A stretch of DNA of 64,000 nt from an uncultured Pelagibacteraceae bacterium (GTDB taxonomy: Bacteria > Pseudomonadota > Alphaproteobacteria > Pelagibacterales > Pelagibacteraceae), in the NCBI GenBank assembly GCA_902615975.1, contig CACMRC010000002.1, positions 106,212-170,211 on the forward strand, written 5' to 3'. Under the pieces are notes generated by a model that was given only the letters and a program-made list of their open reading frames with translations, was not told the origin of the DNA and did no database searches. Shown here piece by piece: positions 26,325-34,265 of this stretch; position 1 is the first letter of the stretch; each line of letters begins with the position of its first letter. The translations under genes and the position numbers were made by a program.

Positions 26325-27443
26325 ATGAATAAAGATTTAAATTCTATTGGTTTAGATAAAAAACCTTCAGATACCACCTTAGTTGTTGCAATGTCGGGTG
26401 GAGTAGATTCTTCCACTGTTGCAGGAATTATGAAAAAGGAAGGATATAATGTAGTTGGAATAACTCTAAAACTTTATGACGATGGTAAAGAAGTAGCAGC
26501 ATCAAAACAATGTTGCTCAGGTCAAGATATAATGGACGCTAAACGTGTTGCACACAAATTAGGTATAGAACATAAAATTTTATATTATCAAGATAAGTTT
26601 AAGCAAGGTGTTATAGATAATTTTGTTGAAAGTTATTTAAAAGGTGAAACTCCAATTCCATGTGTGCAGTGTAATCAAACTGTTAAATTTAAAGATTTAT
26701 TTGAAGTTTCGAAAGAACTCAAAGCGGATGCGTTAGTTACAGGTCACTATGTAAAAAGTATTACAGAAAATAAAACTACTAACATGTATAGAGCTATAGA
26801 TGAAAATAGAGACCAAAGTTATTTTTTATTTAATACAACTAGAGAACAATTAGATTATTTAAGATTTCCATTAGGTGGAATGTTAAAAGATAAAACTAGA
26901 GAAATTGCAAAAAATTTAGATTTAAATGTTGCTGATAAACCTGATAGTCAGGACATCTGTTTTGTTCCAAATGGTGATTACGCTTCAGTAATACAAAAGT
27001 TCAGACCAGACTCCTTTCAGAAAGGAAATATAAAAAATTTAGATGGTGAGGTAATTGGTGTTCATGATGGAATTATTAATTTCACAATTGGTCAAAGAAA
27101 AGGAATTAAAATTTCAGATAAAGAAGCCCTTTATGTGTTAAAGATAAATTCGGATAAAAATGAAATAATAGTTGGACCTAAAGAAAAACTCGGAAAAAAA
27201 ACAATTTCTTTAAAGAAAATAAATTTATTAACTAACAAAGAGGATTTAGATCAAAATTTATTTGTTAAAGTTAGATCTACTGGAAGTCTTCTAGAAGCAA
27301 AAGTTGATCTTATAGATAACAATAATGCTAAAGTTAATTTAGCAATTCCTGAAGATGGCATTTCACCTGGTCAGGCATGTGTGTTTTATCGTAAAGACCA
27401 GTTTGGCCACAAAGTGCTTGGTGGTGGTTGGATTAAAGAATAG
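26325..27443 (+). CDS. mnmA: tRNA 2-thiouridylase MnmA
   Basis: 372 residues. The PP-loop SGGVDSS is at 24-30, the nucleophilic cysteine Cys116 in [13 protein letters not shown] and the persulfide Cys212 in PDSQDICF. It thiolates U34 of tRNA-Lys, Glu and Gln using sulfur from IscS and ATP. A slightly longer N-terminus than E. coli is normal in alphaproteobacteria. Confidence 0.96.
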   Translation: MNKDLNSIGLDKKPSDTTLVVAMSGGVDSSTVAGIMKKEGYNVVGITLKLYDDGKEVAASKQCCSGQDIMDAKRVAHKLGIEHKILYYQDKFKQGVIDNFVESYLKGETPIPCVQCNQTVKFKDLFEVSKELKADALVTGHYVKSITENKTTNMYRAIDENRDQSYFLFNTTREQLDYLRFPLGGMLKDKTREIAKNLDLNVADKPDSQDICFVPNGDYASVIQKFRPDSFQKGNIKNLDGEVIGVHDGIINFTIGQRKGIKISDKEALYVLKINSDKNEIIVGPKEKLGKKTISLKKINLLTNKEDLDQNLFVKVRSTGSLLEAKVDLIDNNNAKVNLAIPEDGISPGQACVFYRKDQFGHKVLGGGWIKE

Positions 27444-27445
27444 AA

Positions 27446-27476
27446 GAAGAATTATTTCTTCTTATTTTTTCTTTTA
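27446..27476 (+). terminator. Possible intrinsic terminator after mnmA
   Basis: AAGAAGAA, loop TTAT, TTCTTCTT (about 27446-27464) is an 8-base-pair AT-rich stem directly after the mnmA stop, followed by ATTTTTTCTTTT. The stem is weak and overlaps the small basic frame on the other strand, so confidence is low. Confidence 0.4.
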
Positions 27477-27535
27477 GCTCTTCTTTTTTTAGACCCTTGT
27501 TTTCTTCGGCCTCTATGTTTCTTTGGGTAACTCAT
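27452..27535 (-). CDS. Very small basic protein (27 residues), possible ribosome-associated
   Basis: ATG at 27535, TAA at 27452-27454. The product, MSYPKKHRGRRKQGSKKRRA followed by KRKNKKK, is almost entirely basic. It is antisense to the end region of mnmA and its codons also encode the AAGAAGAA/TTCTTCTT hairpin. Such tiny Arg/Lys-rich proteins include ribosomal-subunit peptides, but I cannot match it to one. The even Lys/Arg content across the whole frame argues against chance. Confidence 0.4.
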   Translation of the reverse strand: MSYPKKHRGRRKQGSKKRRAKRKNKKK

Positions 27536-27607
27536 TTAGTCCTATTTTAATTTTATTGACGTTTTTCATGGGATATAGCATTGTCTTAATAACATATCAA
27601 ATTTATT

Positions 27608-28786
27608 ATGGGTAATTCCTTCAAGACTTTCCTGAAACATACAGCTAAAGATTTTCATAATCAGTCAGTAAATCCTCCTGTGGTTAGAGCCTCTACTATT
27701 ATTTTTAAATCTATGCAGGATATTAAAAAAACTCAGAATAAATATTTGAAAGATCCAGTAAGTGGAAATTTTGATTATGGTCGACAGGGAACATCCACAA
27801 CATATGCTTTACAACAAATTTTAAAAAAAATTGAAGAATGTTATAAAGTTTATCTAACCCCTACTGGTTTTGGTGCAATATTTCTTGGTGTGTTAAGCGT
27901 TGTGAAACCAGATGATGAAATACTTGTTACAGACTCAGTTTACTCGCCATCAAGACTTTTAACAGAAACATACCTTAAAAAATTTAATATCAGAGCAATA
28001 TTTTATAATCCAAATGACTTAAATGATCTAAAAAGTAAGATTACAAAAAAAACAAAGCTTATTTTTGTTGAAAATCCTGGAAGCAACACTTTTGAATTTC
28101 AAGATTTATCTAAAATAGTTGCATTGGCAAAAAAAAATAAAATTTATACAGCCATAGATAACACTTGGGGAACACCTTATTTTTTAAAACCAATAAAGTT
28201 TGGTTTTGATATGTCAATTGTTTCTGCAACAAAATATTATTCTGGGCATTCAGATGTAATGGGAGGTAGTTTAGCAATAAGTAAAAGAGTTTTTAAATTA
28301 GTCGAAGCAACAAATAAAGTTTCTGGGTTAAGACTAGGTCCTGATGATGCGTATTTAATTCTAAGAGGTATTCGAACTTTAGATGTAAGATTGGAAAAAC
28401 ATCAGGAAAATGCACTTAAAGTCTCCAAGTTTTTATCAAAACAAAAAAAAATAATTAAAGTTTTTTATCCGTATAAAAAAGGTAGTCAAAATTATAAATT
28501 ATGGAAAAAATATTATTCTGGAGCATCGGGTTTATTAGGATTCAAAATAAAATCAAAATATAAAAACTCAGTATTAAAATTTGTTAATTCTTTAAAACTT
28601 TTTGGGTATGGATTTAGTTGGGGAGGTTTTGAAAGCTTAGCACTTTATCAAACACATCAAGCACTAGGTAAGAGACAATATACACATGTAAATAAGGATG
28701 AACATATAATAAGAATGCATATTGGACTTGAAGATCCCAAAGACATAATAAAGGATATAAAACAAGCATTAAAATTTATTAAATGA
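27608..28786 (+). CDS. metC: Cystathionine beta-lyase-like PLP enzyme
   Basis: 392 residues. The PLP lysine is K209 in SATKYYSGHSDVMGG; Y57-G-R59 contacts the phosphate of the neighbouring subunit; D184 in AIDNTWGTP binds the PLP nitrogen. This combination, with the SATKY...GHSD form, fits the MetC branch of the Cys/Met metabolism family. It converts cystathionine to homocysteine, or acts as a C-S lyase on related thioethers. The stop overlaps the following MFS gene by 4 bases. Confidence 0.82.
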   Translation: MGNSFKTFLKHTAKDFHNQSVNPPVVRASTIIFKSMQDIKKTQNKYLKDPVSGNFDYGRQGTSTTYALQQILKKIEECYKVYLTPTGFGAIFLGVLSVVKPDDEILVTDSVYSPSRLLTETYLKKFNIRAIFYNPNDLNDLKSKITKKTKLIFVENPGSNTFEFQDLSKIVALAKKNKIYTAIDNTWGTPYFLKPIKFGFDMSIVSATKYYSGHSDVMGGSLAISKRVFKLVEATNKVSGLRLGPDDAYLILRGIRTLDVRLEKHQENALKVSKFLSKQKKIIKVFYPYKKGSQNYKLWKKYYSGASGLLGFKIKSKYKNSVLKFVNSLKLFGYGFSWGGFESLALYQTHQALGKRQYTHVNKDEHIIRMHIGLEDPKDIIKDIKQALKFIK

Positions 28787-30003
28787 GTTCAGAAAGTTTT
28801 ACTATAAGCAAAAAAGCACTAATCACTTTAATTGCTGCTTCTATAGTTGTAATTATTTCTTTAGGAATAAGACAGACCTTTGGATTGTTTTATTTTGATT
28901 TTAATACTGACTTAGATATTTCTATTTCCCATTTTGGTTTTGTTATGGGATTGCAGTTATTACTTTGGGGAGTATTCAGTCCGTTGTTTGGTGTAATTAC
29001 TGATAAATATGGAGGAGCGGTTGCAATATTTATTGGTTTTGTTTTTTATTTAGTTGGGGTTTTACTTTTTTATTCTGGCTATAATACTGGAGGTTATTTT
29101 ACTTTAACTATAGGAGTGATGATTGGAATAGGCTTAGGCTCCACTGCAATAGGTATCCCAGTATCAGTAGTAGCTAAACATTTTCCAGCATCTAACAGAA
29201 CTATTGCAACAGGAATTGTTACATGTGCAGGTTCATTTGGATATTTTGTATCACCTTTACTTGTAAGATATTCTTTAGTTGAAACAGGATGGGAAAATAC
29301 TCTTTTATATTTTTCTCTTCTTTTAGGATTAGGATTAGTGGTAGCTTTGTTTGTTAGTACTCCAAAAATACCTGTAGGAGTTAATCAAGATAACAATCAA
29401 ACAGCAAGAGAGGCTCTAAAAGAAGCATTTGCAAACAAAAGTTTTATTTATCTCACTTTAGGTTTTTTTGTTTGTGGTTGGCATATTGCTCTAGTAGCAA
29501 CACACATTCCTACTTATATGGCAGACAAAGGTTTGCCTGATTGGACACCTGCAATGGTTTTAGCTTTGATAGGAGTGTTTAATATGGCTGGTACGATTAC
29601 CAGCGGTTATTTAGCAACAAGGTATAGTAAGAAAAAAATATTAAGTGCCATTTATCTATTAAGAGGAGTTTCTATAATTTATTTTATTTTCTTACCACCA
29701 AGTATATTTAACTCGGTAGTTTTTGGAGTTACTTTTGGTTTTTTATGGTTATCCACAGTGCCTCCAACAAATGGAATTGTTGCACACATATTTGGTACAA
29801 AATATGTTGGACTGTTATATGGAATAGTTTTTGTAAGCCATCAAATTGGTTCTTTCCTAGGAGCATATCTAGGTGGTGTATTTTATGAGTTAAATGGAAA
29901 TTTTGATTATGCATGGTACGGATCTATCGCATTATCAATTTTTGCAGGTCTGATACATTTACCTATAGTAGAGAAAGCAATTGAAAGAACTCAACCAGCA
30001 TAA
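28783..30003 (+). CDS. Major facilitator superfamily transporter
   Basis: 406 residues with 12 hydrophobic segments. The loop 2-3 motif is FGVITDKYGGAVA, the usual GxxxDRxG-like form. It resembles MCT/OFA-type monocarboxylate or organic-anion porters (N-terminal IRQTFGLFYFDF and SHQIGSFLGAYLGG in the second half). Substrate unknown. Cotranscribed with metC (overlap ATGA) and overlapped at its end by the pabB start. Confidence 0.82.
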   Translation: MSSESFTISKKALITLIAASIVVIISLGIRQTFGLFYFDFNTDLDISISHFGFVMGLQLLLWGVFSPLFGVITDKYGGAVAIFIGFVFYLVGVLLFYSGYNTGGYFTLTIGVMIGIGLGSTAIGIPVSVVAKHFPASNRTIATGIVTCAGSFGYFVSPLLVRYSLVETGWENTLLYFSLLLGLGLVVALFVSTPKIPVGVNQDNNQTAREALKEAFANKSFIYLTLGFFVCGWHIALVATHIPTYMADKGLPDWTPAMVLALIGVFNMAGTITSGYLATRYSKKKILSAIYLLRGVSIIYFIFLPPSIFNSVVFGVTFGFLWLSTVPPTNGIVAHIFGTKYVGLLYGIVFVSHQIGSFLGAYLGGVFYELNGNFDYAWYGSIALSIFAGLIHLPIVEKAIERTQPA

Positions 30004-31195
30004 GTTTAAATTTAACCCTTATCTAGAGGATCTGTATCAATCAGATAAACCTTTAATTATCTATAAAGTAGAAGATGGTTATAATATTTATACAGATTTT
30101 TCCAAAAAGATCATTTTAACAAAAAAAAATATACATAAATTTCTTAATTCGTTAGAGAAAAAAAAATATAACAAAGAAACAGATTTATATCTTGGTTTTT
30201 TTGGTTACGAAATTTTATGTAATTTAATTGGTATTAATTTAAAAAATAAAAAAAGGATAAATTTTTATAAAGGGGTTTTTTATAAACCCGAGACTATAAT
30301 TAAAATTAGAAAAGATATTAAAGTTATATCTAGTATAAAAAAACATACATTCAATTATCAATTCAGCAAAACTCAAATACTAAGTCCCTTTAAGATCAAT
30401 ATTTCTTATGAAAAATATAAAAAAATATTTGAATTATTTTCAAAAAAAATAAGACAAGGTGAAACTTATCAAATTAAAATTTGTACAAAATATAAAAATA
30501 AATCTTTAATTAATCCTGTTAATTTTTTTTGGAAATTGATGCGTGTTAATGCGTCCCCTGAGTCATTTATGATAAAAGACAAGGATTATTCTATAGTAAG
30601 CTGCTCACCTGAAACATTAATTGATAAGAAAAAAAACAAAATTATAACAAAACCAATAGCTGGAACTTTTAAGAAAAAATTATTATCAAATAAAAATATA
30701 GCTCTTAAATATTTTAAAAATAATGAGAAAGAAACAAAAGAACACAACATGATAGTTGATATGGAAAGAAGTGATTTATCAAAAATTTGTAAGCCTGGAA
30801 GTGTTAAAATACTTAAAAAAAAATACGTTGAAGAATATAAGCATCTTTTTCATTATGTGACTTCAATTGGTGGAATATTAAATAAAAATACAAAATTGAT
30901 TGATATCATTAAGGCAATGATGCCTGGAGGATCTGTAATTGGTTGTCCTAAAATTAGAACATTAGAACTTTTAAATAATCAAGAAAAAGAAAGTAGAAAT
31001 ATTTTTACAGGTAGTTTTGGATTTATTAAGTTTAATCAAGATATGAAGTTTAATATCATAATTAGATCTATATTAAATTATAAAAATCAATCAGAGATCT
31101 CTGCTGCATCTGGAGTAGTATTAGATAGTTCACCTAAGAAAGAATTTAATGAAAATTATATTAAAGCAAAATCTTTATTGGAGTTATTTAAATGA
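29981..31195 (+). CDS. pabB: Aminodeoxychorismate synthase component I (PabB), TrpE/PabB family
   Basis: 404 residues starting at a TTG inside the end of the MFS gene. The family signatures are SPETL, DMERSDLSKIC (260-270), MMPGGSVIGCPK and FTGSFGFI. With the next two genes it makes p-aminobenzoate for folate. An odd feature is PIAGT at 225-229: characterised PabB enzymes carry a lysine in this motif (PIKGT) that forms a covalent intermediate, whereas anthranilate synthases have Ala. Folate context, and TrpG/PabA plus a class IV lyase downstream, still favour PabB. Confidence 0.78.
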   Translation: MKELNQHKFKFNPYLEDLYQSDKPLIIYKVEDGYNIYTDFSKKIILTKKNIHKFLNSLEKKKYNKETDLYLGFFGYEILCNLIGINLKNKKRINFYKGVFYKPETIIKIRKDIKVISSIKKHTFNYQFSKTQILSPFKINISYEKYKKIFELFSKKIRQGETYQIKICTKYKNKSLINPVNFFWKLMRVNASPESFMIKDKDYSIVSCSPETLIDKKKNKIITKPIAGTFKKKLLSNKNIALKYFKNNEKETKEHNMIVDMERSDLSKICKPGSVKILKKKYVEEYKHLFHYVTSIGGILNKNTKLIDIIKAMMPGGSVIGCPKIRTLELLNNQEKESRNIFTGSFGFIKFNQDMKFNIIIRSILNYKNQSEISAASGVVLDSSPKKEFNENYIKAKSLLELFK

Positions 31196-31749
31196 TTTAC
31201 ATTATAGATCATCAAGACTCTTTTACTTGGAATGTTGTTCATCAATTTGCAAAATTTGATAAAGTTATTTGTTCAAATTATTACGAGGTAAATAACAAAT
31301 TACTTGCTAAAAGTGATGTAATCGTTTTATCACCAGGACCTGGATCACCAAAGGATTATCCTACTACTTCAAAAATTTATAAAAAATACAAGGGAGGGAA
31401 AAAAATTATTGGTATTTGTCTTGGTTATCAAATGATTTTGCATAATGAAGGAGGCAAAATAATACAACAAAAAAAAATTTACCATGGCTTTCAATCCAAA
31501 ATAAAAACAAATAATCAAAGTAAAATCTTTAAAAGTAATCAGCAGTTTAAAGTTGGAAGATATCATTCATTAAAATTAATGGAGCCATTTAAATCTAATT
31601 CAATTAAAATAACTATGAGATGTAGTAAAACAAAAATACCAATGGGCCTTGAGGATAATAAAAACAAAATATATGGGTTTCAATTTCACCCAGAATCTTT
31701 TTTAACAGAAAATGGCAACACTCTTATTAAAAAAATCTTATCAGCTTAG
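31192..31749 (+). CDS. pabA: Glutamine amidotransferase, PabA/TrpG type
   Basis: 185 residues, class I glutaminase. The nucleophile is Cys76 in GICLGYQ; the His/Glu pair is H166-x-E168 in QFHPESF. The oxyanion region SPGPGSP is at 47-53. It supplies ammonia to the synthase encoded upstream; start overlaps pabB by 4 bases, so the subunits are probably made in equal amounts. It could also serve anthranilate synthase, as in bacteria with an amphibolic TrpG. Confidence 0.88.
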   Translation: MIYIIDHQDSFTWNVVHQFAKFDKVICSNYYEVNNKLLAKSDVIVLSPGPGSPKDYPTTSKIYKKYKGGKKIIGICLGYQMILHNEGGKIIQQKKIYHGFQSKIKTNNQSKIFKSNQQFKVGRYHSLKLMEPFKSNSIKITMRCSKTKIPMGLEDNKNKIYGFQFHPESFLTENGNTLIKKILSA

Positions 31750-32455
31750 TAATCTTAAAGAAGTTACTTTCAATGACCTTTGGGGATCAAGAGGAGTATT
31801 TACTACAATGCGAATGATTGGAAAACCTCCTAAGTTAATACTTTTAAAACCTCATATTGAAAACCTAATAAAATCTACAAAAAAGTATGGAATAAGAAAA
31901 AAAAATTTAAAAAACATTATTAAAGATTTAATTAACAAAAATACTCTATACAAAGGTCCTGATAATTTATTTCGTATAGCGTTAAATAAAAAACTGATAT
32001 CAGTCTCAATTAGAAAAAGACCAAAACCAAAAAGTAATTTTAATCTTTTATTGTTTAAATATAAACGAGTAGAACCAAATTATAAAAATCTCTATTATAA
32101 AAAAATAATAGCAAAATTAAGCAAAGTTGACTCAACTAAATTTGATATTGCCCTAGTTGCTAATGATATAATTTTAGAAACTGGTACTTCAAATTTAGTT
32201 TTTGTGAAAAATGGAAAGATTTTTTCACCTAAAAAAAATTGTTATTTTGGAAATACACTTAAATTTATAAGCAAGAAAATTAAAATTAATTTTAAGGATA
32301 TTTCTATTAAATCAATTGATGATTATGATGAAATAATTCTTATTGGATCTGGTAAAGGAGTAACATCAGTTTCAAAAATAAATGATCTTAAATGGAAGAG
32401 AAGAAAGACTAGTTGCTACACTAAGTTAAATAAAATATATAATTCTCTTGTTTAA
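31712..32455 (+). CDS. pabC: Aminotransferase class IV, aminodeoxychorismate lyase (PabC)
   Basis: 247 residues, fold type IV PLP enzyme. ETGTSNLVFVKNGKIFSP is the characteristic C-terminal-half motif that includes the PLP-phosphate contact. Its start lies 38 bases inside pabA. Cleaves aminodeoxychorismate to p-aminobenzoate and pyruvate. A D-amino acid or branched-chain aminotransferase is the alternative, but the operon decides for PabC. It is followed two bases later by the HIT gene. Confidence 0.82.
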   Translation: MATLLLKKSYQLSNLKEVTFNDLWGSRGVFTTMRMIGKPPKLILLKPHIENLIKSTKKYGIRKKNLKNIIKDLINKNTLYKGPDNLFRIALNKKLISVSIRKRPKPKSNFNLLLFKYKRVEPNYKNLYYKKIIAKLSKVDSTKFDIALVANDIILETGTSNLVFVKNGKIFSPKKNCYFGNTLKFISKKIKINFKDISIKSIDDYDEIILIGSGKGVTSVSKINDLKWKRRKTSCYTKLNKIYNSLV

Positions 32456-32457
32456 AC

Positions 32458-32853
32458 ATGAAAGATCCAAACAACCCTTGTATATTTTGCAAAATCAGAA
32501 AAGAAGAGCTCCAGTTTGAAAATCAGCTAGCTTACTCATCCATAGATAGCTATCCAGTCTCAGAATTTCATAGTCTTATCGTTCCTAAAAGACATGTAGT
32601 GACATATTTTGAGCTTACTAAAGAAGAAATTCAGGCATGTAACGAGTTAATTTTAAAAACTAAAGAAAAAATTTTAAAACAAGATTCTACTGTTAAAGGT
32701 TTTAATGTAGGCACAAATGCAGGAAAATCTGCAGGCCAATCAATTATGCATTGTCACATTCATTTAATTCCAAGAAGAGAGGGAGATGTCGAGAATCCCC
32801 AGGGTGGTGTTAGGTCTGTGATCCCAAAAAAACAACATTACAAAAGAAAGTAA
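32458..32853 (+). CDS. HIT-family nucleotide hydrolase
   Basis: 131 residues. The HIT triad motif is H98-C-H100-I-H102-L in HCHIHLIPRR; the Cys pair C8/C11 in PCIFCKI is typical of the zinc-containing Ap4A/HINT branch. It hydrolyses dinucleoside polyphosphates or AMP-lysine-type adducts. Starts two bases after pabC, so it is in the same operon by position. Confidence 0.9.
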   Translation: MKDPNNPCIFCKIRKEELQFENQLAYSSIDSYPVSEFHSLIVPKRHVVTYFELTKEEIQACNELILKTKEKILKQDSTVKGFNVGTNAGKSAGQSIMHCHIHLIPRREGDVENPQGGVRSVIPKKQHYKRK

Positions 32854-32968
32854 ATATTTTTTTAGTTGTTATTAAAGACAAATTTATCAATAGTTTTTGT
32901 TGATCTGATGAGTTAACTAGATTAGAAAACTTTGAAATTATCTAAAAATAATTTAACATAAGGGTAAA

Positions 32969-33763
32969 ATGCTTGAAACAAATCCATTTTCGTTATTATC
33001 AGAAGTAGTTCCTACTGTTGTTATGCAAGGTTTTATAATTGCAATGGTTCTTTTAATTGCTTTTGGAACAATTATTCAGATGATACACCACAAAAATTTA
33101 ACTTATTTCTTTAACAATGCAAAAAAAGCAAAATTGCAGGCAACAAGAGAGGTTGGAGTTGCTGAGAAGGCAAAAATTATTGCTAAGACTACTGTTTATG
33201 ACATTGGAACAACATCAGAATTAGGTTTTGGAAAAAGAAGATTAGCACATGTTCTTGGGATGTATGGAACTATAATCTTTTGGATTGCTTCAGCAATGTT
33301 AGTGTTTTGTTATACAGGTGCAGATAAAACTTCTTCCACATTGTGGTCAATGCTATGGCATGTAGGTGCAATACTTACATGTGTTGGTGGATTTTGGTTT
33401 TGGTTTTTTTTAAGAGTAGATGTTTCTGCCGAAGCACATCCTTGGTATAGAATTATTAAAGCTGATTTGTTTGTTCTAGCATTATTAGCATGTTCAACTT
33501 TTGGACTAGCTTGGTCTTATACTCAATTTAATGGTCAAGTCGGCTTGTCATTCTTATTTTTTGCATTGTTTGTAGTTTCAAATTTAGTTTTATTTGGTGG
33601 AGTTTATTGGTCAAAATTTGCTCATATGTTCTATAAGCCTGGAGCAGCAATACAGAAAAATTTGGCTGAAGCAGATGGCTCTAGAGATAATTTACCACCT
33701 CCTGCTGATGCGCCTGAGCAATTTGGCCTAGGAATAAAAAGAGAAGAGCCAAAACATTATTAA
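32969..33763 (+). CDS. aprM: Membrane protein of adenylylsulfate reductase (AprM)
   Basis: 264 residues with six hydrophobic helices and conserved histidines in membrane regions (LAHVLGMYG, LWHVGAIL) that could bind heme or quinone. In SAR11 and other lineages without Qmo, this gene precedes aprBA and is proposed to link AprBA to the quinone pool, taking electrons from sulfite oxidation. The C-terminal tail is polar and disordered (PPPADAPEQFG). It starts an operon with aprB and aprA; the ATG has SD AAGGG. Confidence 0.85.
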   Translation: MLETNPFSLLSEVVPTVVMQGFIIAMVLLIAFGTIIQMIHHKNLTYFFNNAKKAKLQATREVGVAEKAKIIAKTTVYDIGTTSELGFGKRRLAHVLGMYGTIIFWIASAMLVFCYTGADKTSSTLWSMLWHVGAILTCVGGFWFWFFLRVDVSAEAHPWYRIIKADLFVLALLACSTFGLAWSYTQFNGQVGLSFLFFALFVVSNLVLFGGVYWSKFAHMFYKPGAAIQKNLAEADGSRDNLPPPADAPEQFGLGIKREEPKHY

Positions 33764-33794
33764 TATGATAACAAAAAAGGAAAGAAAATAAATT

Positions 33795-34265
33795 ATGTCA
33801 ACTTTTGTATATATGACTAGATGTGATGGATGTGGTCACTGCGTAGATATTTGTCCATCTGATATAATGCACATTGATGAAAATATTAGACGTGCTAAAA
33901 ATATAGAACCTAATTTTTGTTGGGAGTGTTATTCATGTGTAAAAGCATGCCCAAATCATGCGATTGACGTAAGAGGTTATGCAGATTTTGCTCCAATGGG
34001 ACACAGCGTTAGAGTAAGACGTGAAGAAGAAAAGGGAACTATTTCTTGGAAAATAAAATTTAGAAATGGAACAACAAAAGACTTTGTTTCACCAATAACA
34101 ACAAAACCATGGGGAAAATTTATTCCTAAACTTGCAGATGGTGAAAAAATAAAACAAGGAGAATTAAATTCACAAAGACTTTACACCGAACCTGAAGGAC
34201 TAAATATCGATGGTGAACTTCCTGCAGTTCCAAAAGAGTCTTTTAAAAAAGGAGTTTATTACTAA
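33795..34265 (+). CDS. aprB: Adenylylsulfate reductase beta subunit (AprB), iron-sulfur protein
   Basis: 156 residues. Two [4Fe-4S] sites: C10, C13, C16, C20 (CDGCGHCVDIC) and C42, C45, C48, C52 (CWECYSCVKAC). The C-terminal part is a tail that wraps the alpha subunit. It relays electrons between the FAD of AprA and the membrane subunit. Overlaps aprA by one base. Confidence 0.95.
   Translation: MSTFVYMTRCDGCGHCVDICPSDIMHIDENIRRAKNIEPNFCWECYSCVKACPNHAIDVRGYADFAPMGHSVRVRREEEKGTISWKIKFRNGTTKDFVSPITTKPWGKFIPKLADGEKIKQGELNSQRLYTEPEGLNIDGELPAVPKESFKKGVYY

Noticed and set aside
29981..31195. Calling the synthase TrpE rather than PabB
   Set aside because: The PIAGT motif is TrpE-like, but the pabA and class IV lyase genes directly downstream favour folate synthesis; recorded as an oddity instead.
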